Shown one piece after another: positions 53,858-62,836 of a stretch of 64,000 nt of DNA. The position numbers and the translations under genes are program-made. The notes under the pieces are model-generated. The model worked only from the letters and a program-made list of their open reading frames with translations, did no database searches and was not told where the DNA came from. This DNA comes from Pseudotabrizicola formosa (lineage in GTDB: Bacteria; Pseudomonadota; Alphaproteobacteria; Rhodobacterales; Rhodobacteraceae): NCBI RefSeq assembly GCF_002900965.1, contig NZ_PJOM01000002.1, positions 1 to 64,000 of the forward strand, given 5' to 3'. How positions within the stretch are numbered: the stretch's first letter is position 1; each line of letters begins with the position of its first letter.

Positions 53858-54550
53858 ATGATCGAACAAGACCTGCGTGACCGCATCCTTGCGGAACCCG
53901 AGACGATTCTGGAGGACCGCGATCTAATGGCGGCGCTGATCGGGGCCAATGAGCGGGCGATGGGCAGCAATATCGTCGATCTGCGCGGGATCGCGATGGA
54001 GCGGCTGGAAAACCGGCTGGACCGGCTGGAAGACACCCATCGCACGGTGATTGCGGCGGCCTATGAAAACCTGGCCGGGACCAATCAGGTTCACCGGGCG
54101 ATTCTGCAGATGCTGGACCCGCTGAGCTTTGAGGATTTTCTGAAAAACCTGTCCAGCGACGTGGCGGCCACCTTGCGGGTCGATTGCATCCGGCTGGTGC
54201 TGGAATCGGTGCAGGATGCGGAAGACCCGGCGCTGCGCAAGCTGGGCGAGGTGCTGTTCGTGGCCGAGCCGGGGTTTGTCGGCGAGTATCTGACGGGGGG
54301 GCGCAATGTGTCGCTGCGCCCGGTGACGCTGCGCCAGACGATTCCCTCTTCGGATCTGATTTATGGCGACCGGTCGGGGTGGATCCGGTCCGAGGCGCTG
54401 CTGAAGCTGGATTTCGGCAAGGGTCGGCTGCCGGGGATGCTGGTGCTGGGGGCGGAAGACCCGCATCAGTTCAAGCCGACGCATGGCACCGATCTGCTGG
54501 CCTTCTTTGCCGGTGTGTTCGAGCGGACGATGCGGAGATGGTTGTCGTGA
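53858..54550 (+). CDS. DUF484 family protein
   Basis: The 230-residue protein has an N-terminal helical region (DRILAEPETILEDRDLMAAL, IVDLRGIAMERLENRL) and a GAF-like C-terminal domain. DUF484 is found upstream of xerC in many Proteobacteria and its function is unknown. Here the xerC start is 11 bases after the stop. No membrane segment is visible. Confidence 0.88.
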   Translation: MIEQDLRDRILAEPETILEDRDLMAALIGANERAMGSNIVDLRGIAMERLENRLDRLEDTHRTVIAAAYENLAGTNQVHRAILQMLDPLSFEDFLKNLSSDVAATLRVDCIRLVLESVQDAEDPALRKLGEVLFVAEPGFVGEYLTGGRNVSLRPVTLRQTIPSSDLIYGDRSGWIRSEALLKLDFGKGRLPGMLVLGAEDPHQFKPTHGTDLLAFFAGVFERTMRRWLS

Positions 54551-54560
54551 GCCTGACGGC

Positions 54561-55481
54561 ATGACCGCAATATCGCCGCAGGTGCGCGAGGCTTTGGCGA
54601 CCTGGAGCCAGCAGCTTTCGGCCATTCACGGGGCGGCGCGGAATACGGTGACGGCCTATCTGCGCGATGTGACCGGCTATCTGAATTTTCTGGCGGTCCA
54701 TCGGGGGGGCGCCGAGGGGCTGGCGGGGTTGGCCAGCCTGCCGCAGGGCGATCTGCGGGCCTGGATGGCGCATGAGCGGGCGCGCGGCGTGTCGGCGCGG
54801 TCGCTGGCGCGGGCCCTGAGTGCGGTGAAGAACTTCACCGCCTGGGTGGCCGACCGGGCCGGCGTGGATGCGACCACGGTGCTGTCGGCGCGCGGCCCGC
54901 GCTTCACGCGCAAGCTGCCGCGCCCGCTGTCGGTTACGGGCGCGCAAGACATGATCGACACGGTGGCCGAGCAGGGGCGCGAGGACTGGGTCGGCGCGCG
55001 CGACCGGGCAGTGCTGACGCTGCTTTATGGCTGCGGCTTGCGGATTTCCGAAGCGCTGGGTCTGACCGGGGCGGCGCATCCGCTGGCCGAGGTGTTGCGG
55101 ATCACCGGCAAGGGCAACAAGACCCGGCTGGTGCCGGTGTTGCCGGTGGCGCGGGCGGCGGTGGCCGATTATGTGCGGCTGTGCCCGTTTGATCTGGAGG
55201 CCAAGGGCCCGCTGTTTCGCGGGGCGCGCGGGGGGCCGCTGAACCCAAGGCTGATATCTGGCGTGATGGAGACGGCGCGGATGCAGCTTGGCCTACCCGC
55301 GACCGCCACGCCACATGCCATGCGCCACAGCTTTGCCACGCATCTGCTGTCTGCGGGGGGGGATCTGCGCGCGATCCAGGATTTGCTGGGCCATGCCTCG
55401 CTGTCGACAACGCAGGTTTATACGGCAGTTGATGCCGCGAGGCTGATGGAAGTCTATGAAAAGGCACATCCGCGTGCCTGA
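54561..55481 (+). CDS. xerC: Site-specific tyrosine recombinase XerC
   Basis: The 306-residue recombinase resolves chromosome dimers at dif with XerD. The SAM-like N-terminal core-binding domain is followed by the catalytic domain with Arg in GCGLRISEALGL, Lys in GKGNKTRLVPV, HAMRHSFATHLL (HxxR), LGHASLSTTQ (His) and the nucleophilic Tyr in QVYTAVD. The pairing with DUF484 supports XerC over XerD. The ATG at 54561 lies 11 bases past the DUF484 stop. Confidence 0.93.
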   Translation: MTAISPQVREALATWSQQLSAIHGAARNTVTAYLRDVTGYLNFLAVHRGGAEGLAGLASLPQGDLRAWMAHERARGVSARSLARALSAVKNFTAWVADRAGVDATTVLSARGPRFTRKLPRPLSVTGAQDMIDTVAEQGREDWVGARDRAVLTLLYGCGLRISEALGLTGAAHPLAEVLRITGKGNKTRLVPVLPVARAAVADYVRLCPFDLEAKGPLFRGARGGPLNPRLISGVMETARMQLGLPATATPHAMRHSFATHLLSAGGDLRAIQDLLGHASLSTTQVYTAVDAARLMEVYEKAHPRA

Positions 55482-55520
55482 TTGGTTGCACTGCCCGGCG
55501 GATTGCGCCATCAAAACCTG

Positions 55521-56222
55521 ATGCAATTGCGATACAAAGCCCTGTCCGTCCATCTGCTGACCGCCACCGGCGCGGTTTTGTCGATGTTTGCCATGCTGGC
55601 CGCCGTCGAAGAGAACTGGAGCCTGATGTTCCTGTGGCTGGTGGTGGCGCTGATCGTCGATGGCATCGACGGGCCCTTGGCGCGGCGCTATGATGTTGAA
55701 CAGAACTGGCCGACCTATGACGGCGTTCTGATGGACCTCATCATCGACTTCATGACCTATGTGTTCATTCCGGCCTATGCGCTGTTCAAATCCGGGTTGC
55801 TGCCCGGCTGGACCGGGTGGATCGCCATCATCGTGATCGTCTACGGATCGGTGATCTATTTTGCCGATACCCGCATGAAGACCAAGGACAAGTCCTTTGC
55901 CGGGTTTCCGGCCTGCTGGAACATGGTGGTGCTGGTGCTGTTTGCGGTGGCCCCCGGAACGGCGCTGGTCTTGGCGATTGTGATCGCGCTGACGGTGGCG
56001 ATGTTCTGCAACCTGAAATTCATTCACCCTGTCCGCACCAAACGCTGGCGCAGCGTGTCGCTGCCGATGTCATTGCTGTGGGTGGTGTTTGCCGGCTGGG
56101 CCGCTTTTGTGGACTTTCATCCGGCCTCCTGGGCGCATTGGGGGTTGGTCATCACCTCGCTCTACCTGACCTTTGCCGGGATCGCGCAGCAGGTGATCCC
56201 CGAGCGTTTGGGCGCCCGCTAA
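55521..56222 (+). CDS. pcs: Phosphatidylcholine synthase (CDP-alcohol phosphatidyltransferase)
   Basis: The 233-residue membrane enzyme joins choline with CDP-diacylglycerol to make phosphatidylcholine. The CDP-alcohol motif DGIDGPLARRY with following DGVLMDLIIDFMTY has the Pcs-type Asp spacing. About seven hydrophobic segments are seen. Its presence implies membrane phosphatidylcholine made from choline. It converges with the DMT transporter gene, with a 4-base overlap. The ATG at 55521 is preferred over an in-frame ATG at 55482. Confidence 0.9.
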   Translation: MQLRYKALSVHLLTATGAVLSMFAMLAAVEENWSLMFLWLVVALIVDGIDGPLARRYDVEQNWPTYDGVLMDLIIDFMTYVFIPAYALFKSGLLPGWTGWIAIIVIVYGSVIYFADTRMKTKDKSFAGFPACWNMVVLVLFAVAPGTALVLAIVIALTVAMFCNLKFIHPVRTKRWRSVSLPMSLLWVVFAGWAAFVDFHPASWAHWGLVITSLYLTFAGIAQQVIPERLGAR

Positions 56223-57055
56223 AGCCGCGTCAGCAGAACCCCGGCGACGATGATGGTGGCGGCGAGGGCTTTTTCACCGCTCATCCGTTCGCCAAAGGCA
56301 ATCCAGCCGATCAGTACGGCAAACAGGATCGAGGTTTCGCGCAGCGCTGCGACCACGGCGATGGGGGCGATGGTCATGGCCCAGATCGACACCGCATAGG
56401 CCCCGTAGCTGGCAACCGAGGCCACCGAGCCGAGGCCCCAGGCACGGGCATCGCGCGGCAGGACCGATCTGCCGCGCAGGGCCAGCATGCCAAGGGTGAA
56501 GATAAGGCCATCGGCCACAAAGACCCAGGCCACATAGGCCGCAGGCGCGCCGGATATGCGCGCGCCCATGCCGTCGATCATCGTATAGGTGGCGGTGGCT
56601 GCGGCAGAGCCGAGGGCAAAGGGCAGCAGGCGCCGGTCCTCGCCACTGGAAAACACGCCCCGCGCCATCAGCAGGATGCCAAGGCCCAGCACCGCAATGG
56701 CGATATACTGCCGCCCGCTGACCGCATCGGGCAGCAGCAGCGCGCCTGCAAGGGCCACCAGCATCGGGGCCGCCCCGCGCGCAATGGGGTAGACCCGACT
56801 CAGATCGCCCCGGTCATAGGCGTAGGTCAGAAAGAACTTGTAGGCGAAATGCGTGCAGCCTGCGGCGATGACCCAAGGGATCGCGGCGGGGTCGATGGGG
56901 GGCGACAGCGCCACCACGGCGAGGCCGATGGGCACCTCGATCACCGACAGGATCACCATCGTGCCGACCTTCGAGGTGCCAAGCTTGATCAGCGCATTCC
57001 ACAGCGCATGCAGGAAGGCCGCCCCGAGGACCGCCAGAAACACACCAAGGCTCAC
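56219..57055 (-). CDS. EamA/DMT superfamily transporter
   Basis: The 278-residue inner-membrane protein has about ten hydrophobic helices in two EamA halves, for example LGAAFLHALWNALIKLG at the start and ETSILFAVLIGWIAFGERM near the end. It is probably a metabolite exporter with unknown substrate. The GTG at 57055 is preferred because it directly precedes the first helix; an ATG at 57127 would add a hydrophilic leader. It is divergent from the MFS gene. Confidence 0.85.
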   Translation of the reverse strand: MSLGVFLAVLGAAFLHALWNALIKLGTSKVGTMVILSVIEVPIGLAVVALSPPIDPAAIPWVIAAGCTHFAYKFFLTYAYDRGDLSRVYPIARGAAPMLVALAGALLLPDAVSGRQYIAIAVLGLGILLMARGVFSSGEDRRLLPFALGSAAATATYTMIDGMGARISGAPAAYVAWVFVADGLIFTLGMLALRGRSVLPRDARAWGLGSVASVASYGAYAVSIWAMTIAPIAVVAALRETSILFAVLIGWIAFGERMSGEKALAATIIVAGVLLTRL

Positions 57056-57174
57056 CCGACCGCCCCCGTTTTTCCTATGGTTAGGCGGGGGGTCGGCGGC
57101 GCGCAAGGCCGGGCCTGTATCCCACACAATCGCGCGCTTGGCGGATTGCGCGCTTCGGGTGTAGGAGGTTTGGG

Positions 57175-58419
57175 ATGTTCGAGCGCATGTCCCTTGATGA
57201 CGCCCCCAGATTGCCCCGCTGGCGCAGGCCGGAGGCGCTGCTTTATGTGATGGCGGCGGCGATGCCGCTGGCCTTTGCCACCTGGTCGGCGGTGCTGAAC
57301 AACTTCGTCATCGAAATGGCCGGGTTCACCGGGGTGGAGATCGGCTGGCTGCACACGGTGCGCGAGATTCCGGGGCTGCTGGCGGTGGGGGTGATTGCGC
57401 TCTTGCTGGTGTTCCGCGAACAGATGCTGGCGCTGTGCAGCCTGCTGCTGCTGGGAATGGCGACGGTGGTGACGGCCTGGTTTCCCAGCTTTGGCGGTTT
57501 GCTGATCGTCACCTTGCTGTCGTCGATCGGATTTCATTATTTTGAGACGGTGAACCAGTCCTTGCAACTGCAATGGGTGGAAAAGGGCCGCGCGCCGCAG
57601 GTGCTGGGCCGCATCGTGGCGGTGGGGTCGGGGGCGGCCCTGTTGGCCTATGGCCTGCTGATGCTGCTGTGGGACCGGTTCAGCCTGACCTATGACACCG
57701 TCTATATGGTGGCGGGCGGGGCGACGATTGCGCTGACCCTGTTTGCGGCGGTCGCCTATCCGCAGTTCGTGAACCCGGTCAAGCAGCGCAATTCCATTGT
57801 GCTGCGCCGCCGCTACTGGCTGTTTTATGCGCTGCAATTCATGGCCGGGTCGCGGCGGCAGATCTTTGTGGTCTTTGCCGGGTTCATGATGGTGGAACGC
57901 TTCGGCATGAAAGTGTCAGAGATGACGGCGCTTCTGCTCATCAACTACATCCTCCAGATGGTCGCCGCCCCAGCCATGGGCCGTGCCTTGGGGCGGTTTG
58001 GCGAGCGGTCGGTGATGGCCTTCGAATATGTCGGGCTGACGCTGGTGTTTCTGTTCTATGGCGGGATCTACTGGTTTGGCTGGGGGCTGGTGATTGCGGG
58101 CGCGCTCTATATCGCGGATCAGATGTTTTTTGCGCTGTCCTTTGCCCTGCGCACCTATTTCCAGAAGATCGCCGATCCGGCAGACATTGCCCCCACGGCG
58201 GCGGTGGCCTTTACCATCAACCATATCGCGGCGGTGTTTTTGCCAGCGGGGATGGGGTATCTGTGGGCGACCTCGCCCGATTATGTGTTCCTGCTGGGGG
58301 CGGGGATGGCGCTGGTGGCGCTGGGGCTGGTCTTGCTGATCCCGCGGCACCCGGAGCCGGGCTATGAGACGATTTTTGCCCGGGGTCTGCCGCAGCCTGC
58401 CCAAGAACCGGCGGAGTGA
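57175..58419 (+). CDS. Major facilitator superfamily transporter
   Basis: The 414-residue membrane protein has about twelve hydrophobic helices. The N-terminal ALLYVMAAAMPLAFATWSAVLNNFVIEMAGFTGVEIGWLHT and the second-half RRQIFVVFAGFMMVERFGMKV look like typical MFS halves. A GGAGG site at 57164-57168 precedes the ATG. The substrate is unknown. Confidence 0.85.
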   Translation: MFERMSLDDAPRLPRWRRPEALLYVMAAAMPLAFATWSAVLNNFVIEMAGFTGVEIGWLHTVREIPGLLAVGVIALLLVFREQMLALCSLLLLGMATVVTAWFPSFGGLLIVTLLSSIGFHYFETVNQSLQLQWVEKGRAPQVLGRIVAVGSGAALLAYGLLMLLWDRFSLTYDTVYMVAGGATIALTLFAAVAYPQFVNPVKQRNSIVLRRRYWLFYALQFMAGSRRQIFVVFAGFMMVERFGMKVSEMTALLLINYILQMVAAPAMGRALGRFGERSVMAFEYVGLTLVFLFYGGIYWFGWGLVIAGALYIADQMFFALSFALRTYFQKIADPADIAPTAAVAFTINHIAAVFLPAGMGYLWATSPDYVFLLGAGMALVALGLVLLIPRHPEPGYETIFARGLPQPAQEPAE

Positions 58420-58476
58420 GTGGCGATTTGCGCAAGCCCACCTATATATCCTGTCTGACCTCAGGGGAGTTTCAAG

Positions 58477-59133
58477 ATGTTCTTCATGAACCGCGCCAAA
58501 TCGCAGATGGTTGATCCGAAAGATGCGCTGCCGGGCCGGGCAGAGCCGTTGCCGACCGCCGAGACCCATTTCATTTCCGGCATCCCGCTGAAATCGCCGG
58601 TGCCCGAGGGTATGGAACAGGCGATGTTCGGCATGGGCTGTTTCTGGGGGGTGGAGCGCAAGTTCTGGCAGACCCCCGGCGTCTGGCTGACCATGGTGGG
58701 CTATGCGGGCGGCTATACGCCGAACCCGACCTACAAGGAAACCTGCACCCAGTTGACCGGCCATAACGAAGTGGTGCGGGTGATCTATGACCCGAAAGTG
58801 GTCGGCTATGAGCAGTTGTTGAAACTGTTCTGGGAAGGGCATGACCCGACCCAAGGCATGCGGCAGGGCAATGATGTGGGGTCCACCTATCGGTCGGGGA
58901 TCTATACCTATACCGACGCGCAGGCGCAGGCTGCCGAGGCGTCGCGCGGCGTCTATCAAGAGGCGTTGAGCCGCGCCGGAAAAGGGACGATCACCACCGA
59001 AATCCTGCCGGTGCCCGAGTTCTTCTTTGCCGAGGATTACCACCAGCAATATTTGCGAAAGAACCCCAACGGCTATTGCGGCATTGGCGGCACCGGCGTG
59101 ACTTGCCCGATCGGCACCGGCGTTACGGCCTGA
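58477..59133 (+). CDS. msrA: Peptide-methionine (S)-S-oxide reductase
   Basis: The 218-residue repair enzyme reduces methionine-S-sulfoxide. The catalytic Cys is in [14 protein letters not shown], and resolving Cys are near the C-terminus in [31 protein letters not shown] is the family signature. It is somewhat longer than average because of an N-terminal 45-residue lead. Start has AGGGGAG upstream. No msrB is adjacent. Confidence 0.95.
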   Translation: MFFMNRAKSQMVDPKDALPGRAEPLPTAETHFISGIPLKSPVPEGMEQAMFGMGCFWGVERKFWQTPGVWLTMVGYAGGYTPNPTYKETCTQLTGHNEVVRVIYDPKVVGYEQLLKLFWEGHDPTQGMRQGNDVGSTYRSGIYTYTDAQAQAAEASRGVYQEALSRAGKGTITTEILPVPEFFFAEDYHQQYLRKNPNGYCGIGGTGVTCPIGTGVTA

Positions 59134-59241
59134 TCCGGCTTTTGCGGGCGGGGGTCTGATGATCACCGCCCGCCAGTCGGCTTGACGTGACGGGCAGCGG
59201 CGGCTAGGGCCAAGGGCGCAGCTGCCAGAGGTTTTTTTGCC

Positions 59242-60357
59242 ATGCCCACATTCACCGCCCTGACCACCATCGCAGGCGATGACGCCGCCGAAAGTCTGGC
59301 ACAGGCGCTGGAGCGGATGCAGCCCGAACCGCTGGAGGTCGAGATCTACGACGACCCCGAGGTTCCTGATCTGGCGCGCGTCATTGCCCTGTTTGCCAAG
59401 GCCCCTGACGCGACCCTGCTGGATGTGCTGGCCCAGGCATTTTGCGCGACCCCCTTTACGGTGACCGAAGCTGCGCAACGCACCTTTACCGCGCTGACGA
59501 CGCTGCCCGGTGAGGCGGCGGCGAAGGCCCTGGCCGAGGCGATCGAGGCGATGGAACCCGCCCCTTATGGCGTGGGTGCCTTCGAGATCGAGGACGATTC
59601 CGGGCTCTGGGAGGTGGGGGCCTATTTCCTTGAGCAGCCCGATGTCGGGATGCTGGACGCTTTGGGGGCGGCGCAGGGGGCAAAGCCCTTTGCCGTGTCG
59701 GAATTGCCCGAAATCGACTGGGTGGCCAAGGTGCGGCGCGAGCTGGCCCCGGTCGAGGCGGGCCGGTTCTTTGTGTTCGGCAGTCATGATGCGGAGCGCG
59801 CGGCGGATCTGGGGCCGGATCGTGTGGCCTTGCAGATCGAGGCGACGGTGGCCTTTGGCACCGGCCATCATGGCACCACGCTGGGCTGCCTGCGGGCCTT
59901 TGACCGGCTGTTCAGCGCGGGCTTTGCGCCGGGCAAGGTGGCCGACATTGGCTGTGGCACAGCCGTTCTGGCCATGGCGGCGGCGGCGGTGCTGCCCGAA
60001 GCGCTGGTGCTGGCCAGTGACATTGATCAGGTCGCGGTGGATGTGGCCCGCGCCAATGTGGCGATCAATGCGCTGGAGGGCCGGATCGAATGCCTGGAGG
60101 CGGCGGGTTTTGCCCATCCGCGTCTGGCCGAGGCGGCGCCATTTGATCTGGTGTTTGCCAATATCCTGAAAGGCCCGCTGATCGAACTGGCCCCGCCGAT
60201 GGCGGCGCATCTGGTGCCGGGGGGGCTGTGCATCCTGTCGGGGCTGCTGGTGGTGCAGGCCGAAGCCGTGACGGCGGCCTATGCTGCCGCCGGCTTTGAT
60301 CTGGCCGGGCGCGAAGACATTGGCGAATGGTCGACGCTGGTTATGCGCCGTCTGTAG
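59242..60357 (+). CDS. prmA: Ribosomal protein L11 methyltransferase with duplicated N-terminal domain
   Basis: The 371-residue SAM-dependent enzyme methylates L11. The C-terminal catalytic part is standard: ATVAFGTGHHGTTLG, SAM motif VADIGCGTAVLAM and FANILKGPLIEL. The usual length is about 290 residues; the excess is an extra copy of the N-terminal substrate-recognition domain. Residues 4-76 and 82-154 align in tandem, starting FTALTTIAGDDAA and FTALTTLPGEAAA and ending ATPFTVTE and AKPFAVSE. The second copy joins the catalytic domain in the normal way. The ATG at 59242 is the only good start. Confidence 0.93.
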   Translation: MPTFTALTTIAGDDAAESLAQALERMQPEPLEVEIYDDPEVPDLARVIALFAKAPDATLLDVLAQAFCATPFTVTEAAQRTFTALTTLPGEAAAKALAEAIEAMEPAPYGVGAFEIEDDSGLWEVGAYFLEQPDVGMLDALGAAQGAKPFAVSELPEIDWVAKVRRELAPVEAGRFFVFGSHDAERAADLGPDRVALQIEATVAFGTGHHGTTLGCLRAFDRLFSAGFAPGKVADIGCGTAVLAMAAAAVLPEALVLASDIDQVAVDVARANVAINALEGRIECLEAAGFAHPRLAEAAPFDLVFANILKGPLIELAPPMAAHLVPGGLCILSGLLVVQAEAVTAAYAAAGFDLAGREDIGEWSTLVMRRL

Positions 60358-60464
60358 GACAACGCCCGGCGATTGTTGCCGGGACGCTGCCTTTATTGCC
60401 CAAAACATGCCACATTTTCGCCCTATGCTTTTTGCGTGGGGCGTTTGAGTGTGGAGGCTGGTCA

Positions 60465-60836
60465 ATGACTGATCCAGGCATCGCTGAATTCAAGACCCGC
60501 ATCGCGCGCATTCACAAGGCGCATGCCAATGGCCATGGCTTTGAGGCCGAAGGCACGTTGGGTCGGTCGTTCTACACCCGCTCTCACCCCCGGTATCGTC
60601 GCAGGCGGCGGCTGCAGGTGCCGGTGCTGCGCCCCCTGTTGATTGCGGTCTGTGTCGGCACCCTGATGAAGGCGGGCTTGCTGTATCAATTGGGCAGTGT
60701 GGCCTATGGGGAGCGGGTGGCCGATCTGATGGCGGGGCAGGCGGTTGATCGGCTTGGCGGCTGGGTGATGCAGGCCGATCCGGTCACCGTGGCGGTGGCG
60801 CGGCAGATTGCGCTGTTCGCGCGGCTTGACGGCTGA
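60465..60836 (+). CDS. Small single-span membrane protein, unknown function
   Basis: The 123-residue protein has a basic, disordered N-terminal half (RYRRRRRLQVPVL) and one hydrophobic segment at about residues 58-76 (RPLLIAVCVGTLMKAGLLYQL), so it is likely a membrane-anchored protein. I do not recognise a domain. A GGAGG site 8 bases before the ATG at 60465 supports translation. It lies between prmA and a convergent DUF1127 gene. Confidence 0.65.
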   Translation: MTDPGIAEFKTRIARIHKAHANGHGFEAEGTLGRSFYTRSHPRYRRRRRLQVPVLRPLLIAVCVGTLMKAGLLYQLGSVAYGERVADLMAGQAVDRLGGWVMQADPVTVAVARQIALFARLDG

Positions 60837-60878
60837 ACGAACCGGGCCGAGAGCGTCAGGCCCGGCATGTCAAACAAG

Positions 60879-60908
60879 AAGGCCGCCAGAGCGATGCTCG
60901 GCGGCCTT
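60879..60908. terminator. Long hairpin between convergent genes
   Basis: AAGGCCGCC (60879-60887) pairs with GGCGGCCTT (60900-60908), with GAGC-GAT-GCTC stacking inside, giving a 13-bp nearly continuous stem. It lies between the small membrane protein and the DUF1127 gene. A lesser dyad CGGGCC/GGCCCG lies just upstream (60843-60864). Confidence 0.6.
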
Positions 60909-60965
60909 ATGTCATTCGGCTGATCCTTTTGCGGAACCGGGACGGCCTTGGGGCCGGGGACCGGT

Positions 60966-61169
60966 TCAGCGGGTCAAAGTCTCGATGTCGCCGCGGCACA
61001 GGCCGATATCGTCAAGTTCCCGGTCCGACAGGCGGGACAGGGCTTTACGGGTCATACGGGCATCGTTCCAGGCGGAAACGGCGGCAAACATGCTGCCGAC
61101 GCCCTGAACGGCGCGGAAAATCGAGATGGCGCCGAACGGCGCCGTACGGGTCGTTTCAAAAGCGGCCAT
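60966..61169 (-). CDS. DUF1127 domain small protein
   Basis: The 67-residue protein ends with the DUF1127 core RMTRKALSRLSDRELDDIGLCRGDIE. Such short Arg-rich proteins in alphaproteobacteria have been linked to RNA metabolism and stress or phosphate responses. AAGGAT lies seven bases upstream of the ATG at 61169. A moderately AT-rich leader of over 100 bases lies behind it, suggesting a regulated promoter. Confidence 0.9.
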   Translation of the reverse strand: MAAFETTRTAPFGAISIFRAVQGVGSMFAAVSAWNDARMTRKALSRLSDRELDDIGLCRGDIETLTR

Positions 61170-61512
61170 TGCGGTTATCCTTTTTAAACTGCTTATGTGA
61201 GAGGCGTTTTTGCCCTCGCTGTGCCAGATAACGATGCTGCATGTGCAAAGCAAGATGGCGGCTTGGCATGGCTGCCATGCAGCAATTGCATGGACGTCAG
61301 GCCAATTTTCGCCTTTGTTTTAAGGATTTGACGCAAGCCGTCGCCTTTCGCCTGCAAGGTGTCGCAATCGGCCGCAAGGTGTAACAGCGCTGTGACCAGC
61401 GGGCTGATCCTGGCACCGGTTGATCCCCGCATCTGGAATTGGCTTGGCCAATGTTCCCCTTTCGTGCTAACCCTTGGAAAAGGGCCGGACAAAAAAGGGG
61501 CTGTGGGCAGGG
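61170..61512. other. Intergenic region between DUF1127 and ruvC
   Basis: These 343 bases lie between divergent genes and have no open frame of coding character. They hold the inverted repeat GCATGG-CTG-CCATGC (61266-61280) and, on the minus strand, TTGCTT-N16-TTATCT as a possible DUF1127 promoter (about 61227-61254). The ruvC side is GC-rich with no clear hexamers. Confidence 0.4.
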
Positions 61513-62025
61513 ATGCGGGTGGTGGGAATCGATCCGGGGTTGCGAAACCTGGGCTGGGGCGTGATCGACGTGGCCGGCGCGCGTATCACCCATGTCGCCA
61601 ATGGCATCTGCCATTCCGACGGGGCCGAGGGCTCGCTGGCAGAGCGCCTGCGCAGTCTGCACGCGCAACTGACCGAGGTGATCCGGCTCTGGCAGCCCGA
61701 GGCAGCGGCGGTGGAGCATACCTTTGTGAACAAGGACGCGGTGGCCACGCTGAAACTGGGGCAGGCGCGGGGGATTGCGCTGCTGGTGCCGGCGCAGTTC
61801 GGGCTGGAAGTGGGGGAATATGCCCCCAATGCGGTGAAGAAATGCGTGGTGGGGGTCGGCCATGCCGCCAAGGTTCAGGTCGACCATATGGTGCGGCTGC
61901 AATTGCCCGGGGTGGTGATTGCGGGGGCGGATGCGGCGGACGCCCTGGCCATTGCGATCTGCCATGCGCATCATCTGCAATCGGCGGGCCGGCTGGAGTC
62001 TGCATTGAAAAGGGCGGCAGGATGA
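61513..62025 (+). CDS. ruvC: Crossover junction endodeoxyribonuclease RuvC
   Basis: The 170-residue Holliday-junction resolvase has the catalytic acidic residues Asp in [10 protein letters not shown], Glu in [10 protein letters not shown], and Asp in the C-terminal [16 protein letters not shown]. The length is normal. The start at 61513 directly precedes the conserved strand. It overlaps ruvA by 4 bases. Confidence 0.97.
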   Translation: MRVVGIDPGLRNLGWGVIDVAGARITHVANGICHSDGAEGSLAERLRSLHAQLTEVIRLWQPEAAAVEHTFVNKDAVATLKLGQARGIALLVPAQFGLEVGEYAPNAVKKCVVGVGHAAKVQVDHMVRLQLPGVVIAGADAADALAIAICHAHHLQSAGRLESALKRAAG

Positions 62026-62702
62026 TCGGGAAAATTTCGGGCCGGTTGGACTGGCGGGGCACCGGCGAAGTGCTGATCGACGTGCGCGGCGTGGGCTATA
62101 TCGTGCATGTGTCAGACCGCACCATGGCCGCGCTGCCGCTGCTGGGGGAGCCGGTGGCGCTTTATACCGAATTGCTGGTGCGCGAGGATCTGCTGCAACT
62201 GTTCGGCTTTCCCACCATGCTGGAAAAGGAATGGCACCGGCTGCTGGTCACGGTGCAGGGCGTGGGGGCCAAGGCGGCGCTGTCGATTTTGGGCGCTTTG
62301 GGGGCTGAAGGTGTGGCGCGCGCCATCACGCTGGGCGATGCGCGGGCGGTGCAGGCGGCCCCCGGTGTGGGGCCGAAACTGGCGCAGCGGGTTATTCTGG
62401 AGTTGAAGGCCAAGGCCCCGGCGGTGATGGCGGCTGGGGTCAGCCTGTCGGCCCGGGCCGAGGTGGACGACTCTGTGATCGAGGATGCCGCCCCGGTGCC
62501 CGCCCCGAAAAAGCCCGCAAAGCCCGATGCAGGCCCGGCAAGGCGCGCCGGGGCCACTGCCGATGCGCTGTCGGCCCTGCTGAACCTGGGCTATGGCCAT
62601 GGCGACGCCGCGCAGGCGGTGGCCACTGTGGCGGGTGAGGAGCCCGAGGCCGAAACGGCCGCCATCATCCGCAAGGCCTTGCGCCTGCTGGCACCCAAGT
62701 AG
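62022..62702 (+). CDS. ruvA: Holliday junction branch migration protein RuvA
   Basis: The 226-residue junction-binding subunit has the N-terminal OB fold ([26 protein letters not shown]), two helix-hairpin-helix motifs around [13 protein letters not shown] and [15 protein letters not shown], an Ala/Pro-rich flexible linker and a C-terminal RuvB-binding domain ([16 protein letters not shown]). It is translationally coupled with ruvC. Confidence 0.97.
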   Translation: MIGKISGRLDWRGTGEVLIDVRGVGYIVHVSDRTMAALPLLGEPVALYTELLVREDLLQLFGFPTMLEKEWHRLLVTVQGVGAKAALSILGALGAEGVARAITLGDARAVQAAPGVGPKLAQRVILELKAKAPAVMAAGVSLSARAEVDDSVIEDAAPVPAPKKPAKPDAGPARRAGATADALSALLNLGYGHGDAAQAVATVAGEEPEAETAAIIRKALRLLAPK

Positions 62703-62752
62703 GGGGCGCTGTCCCCGCCTTCGGCCTGCCCCCGGAATATTTGGAAAAGCTG
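62703..62752 (+). repeat. GC hairpin plus ATATTTGG intergenic element, copy 4
   Basis: GGGGGC-GCTG-TCCCC (62703-62716) is followed by TGCCCCCGGAATATTTGG (62727-62744), continuing AAAAGCTG. It matches the arrangement of the copy at 1719-1806 and lies between ruvA and htpX. Confidence 0.5.
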
Positions 62753-62836
62753 CGATGCACAGAGCAATCTGGCCCATTGCCCTTTTCAAGCGCGCCGGGG
62801 TTTCCCATATCCTTGCGAGGAAACGTGAGGGGACCA

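Noticed and set aside
57916-60465. 849-residue open frame on the minus strand
   Set aside because: It is antisense to the MFS, msrA and prmA genes, has a His/Gln/Arg-rich composition without domains, and exists only because high-GC third positions remove stop codons.
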